A stretch of 64,000 bases of DNA from Cunninghamia lanceolata (taxonomy: Eukaryota > Streptophyta > Pinopsida > Cupressales > Cupressaceae), in the NCBI GenBank assembly GCA_027924645.1, contig BSBN01001251.1:1364001-1428000 (forward strand), written 5' to 3'. Shown one piece after another: positions 57,228 to 64,000 of this stretch. Made by a program: the position numbers and the translations under genes. Positions within the stretch are counted from its first letter, which is position 1. Each line of letters starts with the position of its first letter. The notes beneath the pieces were generated by a model that did not search any database, was not told the origin of the DNA, and saw nothing but the letters and a program-made list of their open reading frames with translations.

Positions 57228-58638
57228 GTGCATGAAATACAACTCCAAAGTGTGGGATTGGAAACATTGAAAGACATGTATGTTGTTGATGCAGACTTCA
57301 AAGAGGTATACTCTGTTTGCAAACAATTTCAAGGTACTTTTCATGACCAATTTCCTAATTTTGTATTGCAAGATGGACTGTTATTCAAGGGAGCTCAGTT
57401 ATGCATCCCTAAGTGCTCTATGAGGACAAATCTCTTAAGGGAGACGCATTGCGGGAGTCTTGGAGGACATTTTGGGATAGACAAGACACTAGATCAGGTA
57501 AGAAGATTTTATTTTTGGCCTAAGATTCCAGTAGATATCAGAAAATTTGTTGAAACTTGTGGAGTTTGTCAAAAGGCCAAGGGCTCTAGTTCAAATGCAG
57601 ACCTATATCAACCTCTCCCAATCCCTAGCAAACCTTGGGAACATCTTAGTATGGATTTTGTATTAGGCCTACCCAAAACTCATAGGGGAGTGGATAGTGT
57701 CTTTGTAGTTGTGGACAGATTTAGTAAGATGGCACATTTTGTTCCTTGTAAATACACAAGTGATGCATCAAACATTGCAAGTTTATTCTTCAAGGAGACA
57801 GTTAGAATTCATGGACTACCCCTCACTATTGTTTTAGACAAAGAATCTAAATTTATAGGTCACTTTTAGAGGACCTTATGGAGGAAACTAGGAACCAATT
57901 TGACTTTCAGCTCTACCTATCACCCACAAACAGATGGGTAGACTGAAGTAGTCAATAGATCATTAGGAAACTTGCTTAGATGTCTTACAAAAGAACATGG
58001 ACAGCAATGGGATCTTGTTCTCCCTCAAGCAGAATATGCTTATAATGACTCCATTAACAAGAGCATAGAGAAGAGTCCTTTTGAAGTAGTGTATGGATTG
58101 AACCCAAGAGGTATACTTGAACTCAGAGATTTGAGAGGGTTAGAAAAGAGAAGTGTTGAAGGAGAGGAGTTTACAATGGCTATGAAAAATATACATGATC
58201 AAGTCAGAGAACAACTCAAGAAGAGTGTGGAAACTTACAAGAAGCATGCAGATTTGAAAAGGAGGAATGTTTCGTTTAAAGTTGGCAATCTAGTACTTCC
58301 ACATCTAAGAAGAGAGAGGCTACCTAAGGGTAGATACACTAAGTTTCTGATGAAGAAGATTAGCCCATGCAAGGTGGTCCACAAGTTTGGTGAAAATGGA
58401 TATGAGATAGAACTCCCTCCCGAAGTTGCTATCTCACCAATCTTTAACATTTCTGACTTATATCCTTTCAAGGGATCTTTGGATGTAGGTACAGATGTTG
58501 ATAAAGGTGTTACTGATGCTGATTGGATTAGACATCTTCCTCCTGCTGCACTAGTCAAACTTGAAGCCATTTTAGACACCAAGGAAGTCAAGAGAACAAG
58601 ACATAAGGTTTATAATGAATACCTTGTGAAGTGGCAAG
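57228..58638 (+). pseudogene. pol: E integrase and chromodomain start
   Basis: Zinc-binding part: GGHFGIDKTLDQVRRFYFWP then CGVCQKAK. Catalytic core: MDFVLGLP (Asp), VLDKESKF (the second Asp lies in this LDKE context, usually SDRD), and TDG*TEVVNRSL where the Glu remains. TAG at 57867 (GHF*RTLW, usually Trp) and 57939 (usually Gln). C-terminal: PCKVVHKFGENGYEIELPP. The chromodomain begins EAILDTKEVKRTR and YNEYLVKW and is cut there by D2. Chromodomains are thought to direct insertion to modified histones. Confidence 0.9.
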
Positions 58639-59730
58639 TGTTGGCAAGAGACACAATGTAGCTTCATGACTATTGTCATTGATGGAAACAAAGTTCATCC
58701 CACACATCTGCATGACATGGTGTGCCTATATCGGAAGTCAGATTGAAGAGTGCTGTGGTCCGGTAAGCAAGAACAGAGTATGTGGCAAGGTCCGACAATC
58801 GGGTCCAGATCTCTCAGAGGAAGTATCTTTGGAAAGTATGGACTTGAGGAAGTCAAGAGGAGTACCTTGACTGATAAATTCTAGGAATTGAGCCTTCGAT
58901 GATGAAAGAGTAAAGAGATATAAGCATTCAAATATTGGGGTCTAGTTTGGTAGAACAGACAGAGGAACAACTGACAGGTAGAACATCAGAAGTTATTCTG
59001 GATGAGATGTCATGGTGATAAAGATTCTTAAGGTATCATTCATGATTGGCCAACTTATTAGATGACTTTTATAAGCTTCTTTTTTATCTACATCACTTGG
59101 TAAGCAAGGATTCAGCCGACAGACTAGAGTTTGGGAAATATTGACTATTCCGGATGCCGACTAGAAAGAGGATGAAATCCTTTGTGCGGATATATATACC
59201 AGATGGATTTCAATGAAAAGGAAGAGTTGTGTTGTTGTATGTGTAAAGAAAAGTAGAAGAATAGTGTGAAAGTAGTAAGATAGGTCTGATATGTGACAGG
59301 TCAATAGCACCAAAGAAGAAGAAGGATGAAGTGCAGCAGATCAGTATATTGAGCTTAACTGGAACTGAACCTTAGCATATGTGGATGCTTCTCATCAGTT
59401 CAAGGATCTTTTTATTCTTCTTACAACTTGTAGACAGTGAGTCTCTTGTAGGCAATGAGCCTCTTGTGAGCAGTGTGCTCGGGCAGTGAGCCCTAATTGG
59501 CAAGTGTCATTTTGTAATTCTATTCTTCTAACAAAGAATACAATCTTGGGTTAATCACCCTATGGTTTTCTCCCTTAACAGGGTTTCCACCTCAAAAATA
59601 TTGTGTCATGTGTATTCCCATTTCATGGTTATGTTTGCTTATTTGAATTAATACTGCATTAATTATTAAGAAAGTATAGAAAGCTAAAATAATTAAGATA
59701 ACTGATTCACCCCCCTCTCAGTTATCAACA
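58639..59730 (+). repeat. 5' LTR of D2
   Basis: Starts TGTTGGCAAGAGACAC as D1 does and ends CTCTCAGTTATCAACA. TATATATA at 59192-59199. GCAGTGAGCC-type motifs at about 59430-59500. It is 1092 bases, about 400 shorter than the D1 LTRs, so D has subfamilies. Confidence 0.88.
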
Positions 59731-59745
59731 ATTGGTATCAGAGCC
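59731..59745 (+). promoter_or_regulatory. Primer binding site of D2
   Basis: ATTGGTATCAGAGCC, identical to that of A1. Confidence 0.92.
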
Positions 59746-59795
59746 AAGTTCCTCCAAACATAGCCTAATAGCTTGAGGAAGATCTGGGAATTAAA

Positions 59796-60968
59796 ATGGA
59801 TGTGTATGGTATGAGGGAGCAACTTCAGTCTACCCTAGATGATCTTGAGCAATCTAATTCTAAAATCAATGAACTGAAGGAAAGACTGGCTGATGATTTC
59901 ATAAATGAACTAAAAGGGAAACTAAGTCTCTCTATGAAAAAGAGAAAGGATCTACTTCAAAAATTGGCAAGTCAAAGTGAAGCAAATGACACAAATGAAT
60001 ATCTAAAGGAGAAAACCAAGTTATGTGAAAAGTTATCAAAAGAGATCATTATGGTAAGACATGAAATGGAATCAGGAGTTATGAAATTTACTCAAGAAAT
60101 TGAAGAGAAAAGAAAAACTGAAGATGATCTAAGATAATCTCTCAGAGAGAAATCAGAAGACTACCACAAGATGGATAGAATAATTAGACATCTTGAATCC
60201 GATCTTGAAGATGCTAAAGAAAATGAAGAAAAACTTGATGATCAAATTATCTCTCTTAAAAGGGATCTTCAAACAGCAAATGAATATAAAGAGAAATTCA
60301 AGATAAGTTCTGCTCAACTTGAAGTTCTTCTTGAAAGCCAAAAGAGGGTAGATGACAAGTGTGTTTTGGGATATGAGAAAGGTGAAAGCTCCTGATCTGG
60401 TCAGAAGAAGTTTGGATCAGAAAATTCAAGGAATAGGCCTAGAAGACCTCTGTAAGGCAACCTAATGCTTAAAGATATCCATCCTTCAATGGATACTGCC
60501 ACAACTGCAATAACTTTGGTCACAAAGCTAATCAATGCAGAAGGAGAATGAATCAGACTAACACATCCTTCTCTGGATAGTGTTTTAACTACAAAAGGTA
60601 TGGTCACAAATCTCATGAATGCAGAAATATGCAAATGAATAATTCATTCAATGGTAGATGCTTTACATGCAATAGAATGGGTCATATGGCTAATCAATGT
60701 AGATCAAGAGGACATCAATCAAATATGCAAAGAAATGTTGTTTGCCACAATTGCAATAGATCTGGTCATATTGACAAAGTCTGTAGAAGCAAGAATTAGG
60801 ACAAAAGAGGTCCAGTACATCACAATCAGAATCAAGACAAGGGAAAAGGAAAAGTAAATGCGGATGAAGTCAAAAGTGAGATGAACAAGATTTGGGTGAA
60901 GAGAAGTACAGAAAATGTAGGGGATGGATCCGCACCAGAATCTGGTGCTGATATTCCTTCCAAAAATT
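59796..60968 (+). pseudogene. gag: D2 gene 1: coiled coil with four CCHC knuckles
   Basis: ATG at 59796 (MDVYGMREQLQSTLDDLEQS). The coiled coil runs to about 60395, ending LEVLLESQKRVDDKCVLGYE, the counterpart of the D1 phrase. TAA at about 60135 and TGA at 60393 (YEKGESS*); the frame shifts near 60452. Four knuckles follow at about 60495-60785: CHNCNNFGHKANQC, CFNYKRYGHKSHEC (Cys to Tyr), CFTCNRMGHMANQC and CHNCNRSGHIDKVC. The tail ends in a TAA at about 60966. Same order and knuckle number as D1. Confidence 0.83.
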
Positions 60969-61607
60969 AAAAGGTGAGCTCTGGCTCAGGGGGAGACACA
61001 AAGAAAAATATTTTCCCCCAGCCAGTTAATTGGTGCCAGAACTGGCACAAGGAGAGTTGTGGATTAAAGGGTTCACAAAGGGACATCCAAATAAGGTTTG
61101 GTTAAGAGATGAAAGATCCACAATAAGTTTTGAATAGGTTGAAGACTAATCTGGTTCATTAGTCATCTGGTGAGTAGTAGGTTTTTCACAATTAAATCCA
61201 ACATGATTCAAACTATGGAATCTTGATCTGCGGATAGATCAAATGATTAAGGAAAGGAAGATAGATTATCACTATTCTACAAGAATAACTCTAAGTGTAT
61301 ATCAATGATCCAGAAAGGATCTGTCTCAGAATAAGATAAACAAGGCAACCAGAATGACTTAGGTTGCGCATTTATTGTAGTATGAAATTAGGGCTTTCCC
61401 AAAAATAAAAGAGTTCATTCGTTCGTCATTTGTACATTTGCACTCAAGAAGAAAAGAGAAGGAACTCTACAACAAATTGTCTCAAATTTTCAATGATTAA
61501 TCATTGAAGTTGATTCATCCAACAAATTAATCCAGCTCATTCAGCGAACCCTAGAAGTGTAAAAGGTATTTTCCGTTGCTGAATATCTCTCTGTAAATCT
61601 TTTGAAA
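60969..61607 (+). other. D2 spacer between the two genes
   Basis: No gene. Starts with AGGTGAGCTCTGGCT and CAGGGGGAGAC. The GTGAGC would be a passable splice donor but is not conserved in D1. Confidence 0.55.
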
Positions 61608-64000
61608 ATGGCTACTCTGAATGTGGTGAAGATTTCTTATAGGCCACGCCCTAAATTTAAGAAGCACCCATACAAATCTCTAGAAGTGGATCCCTCAGGT
61701 GCTTTTTCCAGCATTCCACATGGTATTTTGCATGTAGAAGATGTTAGGGTTTACATTCATGCGAACATTAAAGATTTTGGGGAATCCAAGCTGGTAGACA
61801 TCTATCACAATCATTTGATAGATGATAATTTTGAACTCAAACCACAGTACCATGCCATCCAGGACAAACATTTTGCACAATGCATTCATTTCCCCTATTT
61901 TTCGGAAGATGAATGGGTCCGGTATATTCTAAGCCAAATGCATGACAACTTCATGTGGTTGAACAGGCCGTTTAAGATCACTAAGGATGCCATTAAGGCT
62001 GTAACTAGATTACACTCAACCAATGAGATGCCTATTCTCAAATCTGTCAAAAACCAAATTGTAAGTGAGGCTATCAGATCAAAATTTGATAAAAGAGCAA
62101 TGACAATTGAGGATATCACAAATCCGGATATCAAGTTTGCATCAATGATAATTGGATATAAGATATATCACTCCAGTAGGGAAAATTTAGTATCCATAAC
62201 TGCTATATATACTACTTATGAGATGTTAAGGAAGAATGCAGACTATGATCTTTGTGAGCTCCTTCTAAACCAACTTTTGGAGAATCTGCAGAAGATAAAG
62301 AAGGACAAGAAGAACTCTTTCAAATATGGTGGTTTGATACTCTGCCTATTCTTTTATTACATGAATGAGCTTCCCGAATCCAGTGGCTAGGTATGGCAGA
62401 GTGATAGACCGGTAGCCATTCAAATCAGAGATTATATACATAGGCTTGGTGATGCCAAGGCACAGAATACAACTCTCTGGGGCTATTTCAAGAATTTTCA
62501 AAGCACGCTGCAAGCAAGAGAGAGAATCCACCAATCTTTAGTTGAAAAATATAAAGATACAATATGCTTTATGGTAGAAACTGATCAGTGCCTAATGGAG
62601 GCAGTGGAACCAAGAACAGTGTGGATCATGCCTATGGGGTATGAAGTGGATGAGAAAATTATGGAGCTGCATATTCAGCACATGCTAAGTCAGCCCAAGG
62701 ATCCCAAGGTAGAAAGGTTTGGAACCTTTGAAGAATTAAGTGTGAAGATCCATGTGGAGTTAAGACAACCGGAGATGAAGAGAAAAGTGAGAAAAGAGGT
62801 AGAAGAATTTGCCAAGAGGCATGGAATCTCAAAAGAGGCACTTGATGCACATACAGAAAAGATGGAAAGGGCAAAGAAAGAGAAGGAAGAAGAAGAAAAG
62901 GAAAGTGATCTGGTAGAAGCCCCCTCTTGGCCCAGATCCTCTAAGAGGTCTGCACCTACAACTGCTAAGACCTCAAAGGCATCAAACCCATCTGGTAAAG
63001 TAGAGAAAAGGACTAAGACAAAGGCCACAAGGTCTTATATCAGTCAGAAGGATGAAGAAGAGACAAAATTAGATGAGGAGGTAAGGAAAATGAGGAAAAA
63101 GAAGAAAGTATCTGGCGAACCCTCTACCGGTGAAGACAAGAAAAAGATGGCAGAAGAGTTTGTTGAAAGGCCCACTCTATCCATTGATAATGTAGTCAAA
63201 TCAGTCACTATGGATGGGAACTTGAAACTAATGACTGAATTTTATGACTACTACAGTGAGGCTGATCAGAAGATTCTGCAAGAAGCCACAGTTAGGTACC
63301 TTAACATTTATAATAAAGCATTCATTGAGATTATATCTTTAATTCCAAAGAGCCTAGAGAAAGAACTAGAAATCAGAAAGAACAATGCCAAGGCCAAGGA
63401 CCTTGAGATCAGGGAACAAATAGCTATTCAGCTCTATCCCTCAATCACGTAGAAACAAATGAATATGATTTTCAAAGATGGCAAGTATGAGTTCTAGAGC
63501 AAAGCTAGAATGAATCAGCTTATGCTTGGAGAAACTGACAAAATAGCTAAAGAAACTGAAAAAATCCTCCAGAATGCCTACAAAAGGTTCAATATTCCTA
63601 TCATAGAGGACATAAGTGATGAGCCCTCTACCATGGATGACAAGGAAGAAACTACTGAGACAATAGTAGAAGAGGTAAAGGAGACAGGTGAAGAAAAAGG
63701 TAAGGTCTTAGATTCCTCTGCTCCAGAAGAGGAAGTCCAAGGAGAAGTAAATCCAGACTCTCCAGCAGTCTCTAGATCTAAAGGAGAAGAAAGTATAAAA
63801 GAAAAATCTAGTCAAGAAGAACAAGGAAAGGGAAGAAAAGAAGAGTCAAGGACAGAAAAAGCTACAGATGACAGTGGTAAGGCTGCAAAAGGGGAGAAAA
63901 CCCTGTCACCGGCAAGAGACACAACAGAAGTAGTCAAAGAATTCCTAACCAAGGAGATGATGGAATTTGATGAACTGGAACTTCTTCAAGGACCATTCAA
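61608..64000 (+). CDS. D2 gene 2, unknown large protein (partial, few stops)
   Basis: I do not recognise the family. ATG at 61608 (MATLNVVKISYRPRPKFKKH) opens a single frame that reaches the window end, about 800 codons, with only three in-frame stops: TAG at about 62388, 63450 and 63495. Block 1 (to about residue 340) has HVEDVRVYIHAN, EDEWVRYILSQMHDNFMWLN, FKITKDAIKAVT, NADYDLCELLLNQLLENL, FKYGGLILCLFFYYMNELP, TVWIMPMGYEVDE and VERFGTFEELSVKIHVELRQ. Then a Lys/Glu-rich, nuclear-localisation-like linker (KKEKEEEEKE, RKKKKVSGE), block 2 (AKAKDLEIREQ, RMNQLMLGE), and a Glu/Ser/Lys-rich tail. Far better preserved than D1. Not pol; placed where env-like genes sit in some plant elements, but no signal peptide or membrane segment is evident. 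Confidence 0.72.

Larger units (their letters stand above)
52778..58638 (+). mobile_element. Gypsy chromovirus E, cut by D2 in its chromodomain
   Basis: 5' LTR, Met-type primer site, then one long gag-pol frame with Gag, protease, RT, RNase H, integrase and the start of a chromodomain. That frame has about sixteen stop codons and no frameshift over 4.5 kb. The element is cut at 58638 by D2. Its remaining chromodomain, polypurine tract and 3' LTR must lie outside the window. Confidence 0.9.
58639..64000 (+). mobile_element. Non-autonomous LTR element D2, left 5.4 kb
   Basis: 5' LTR 58639-59730, primer site, gene 1 and most of gene 2, all collinear with D1 (on the other strand). It is inserted in the chromodomain codons of E. 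The expected target copy is GCAAG (58634-58638). The 3' end lies outside the window. Confidence 0.9.

Noticed and set aside
60971..60980. Possible splice donor GGTGAGC after gene 1 of D2, which could allow gene 2 to be made from a spliced RNA
   Set aside because: The aligned D1 position reads TTGAGAGC and lacks the GT, so the signal is not conserved.
1..64000. Host protein gene, tRNA, rRNA, microRNA precursor or CRISPR array
   Set aside because: None seen on reading both strands; every supported coding block belongs to a retroelement. A profile search could still find small RNA genes I cannot see.

Overview
The window looks like intergenic DNA from a large, repeat-rich plant genome. Nearly all of it can be assigned to LTR retrotransposons with plant-type features: initiator-Met-type primer sites (TGGTATCAGAGC), Ty1/copia and Ty3/gypsy pol genes of plant lineages, a plant mobile domain (PMD) gene, and heavy C-to-T decay at CAG. 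A gymnosperm would fit, but the sequence does not prove it. I see no intact host gene, tRNA, rRNA or CRISPR array.

Layout. The oldest layer (here 'X') is a decayed minus-strand gypsy-like element with gag and protease but no visible RT or integrase. Pieces of it lie at 1-842, 7259-7869, 25361-29952 and 44059-45170. Younger elements have split it: copia A1 (843-7258, plus); a 17.5-kb Tat-type gypsy B (7870-25355, minus, perfect TSD TCTAT); a Tork/Tnt1-type copia C (29953-44053, minus, perfect TSD TCAAA); and copia A2 (from 45171, plus). Second-level insertions are D1 (34313-42393, minus, perfect TSD CCCTA) inside the gag of C, and A3 (from 51875) inside the 3' LTR of A2. A chromovirus E (from about 52778) sits inside the LTR of A3, and D2 (from 58639) sits inside the chromodomain codons of E. 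The right-hand ends of A2, A3, E and D2 are all outside the window, so they should reappear in reverse order downstream.

Most interesting content. (1) Family D (D1, D2) has LTRs, a primer site and a polypurine tract but no pol in the full copy. It carries two collinear genes in both copies: a coiled-coil Gag-like protein with four CCHC knuckles, and a protein of roughly 800-1000 residues that I do not recognise. Its LTR ends, primer site, polypurine tract and a hairpin around that tract match the A copia family, which suggests mobilisation in trans. (2) Element B carries an antisense PMD gene with its own TATA box, a short first exon, a consensus GT..AG intron with plant branch-point motifs, and a second exon joined in phase. 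Related short degenerate repeats occur in that intron and, in opposite orientation, in the gag leader of B. (3) B pol also has a G-patch domain and two RNase H domains.

All coding regions are decayed. Many in-frame stops are TAG where the family has Gln (CAG). The genes are therefore annotated as pseudogenes, except gene 2 of D2, which is long, has few stops and runs off the window.
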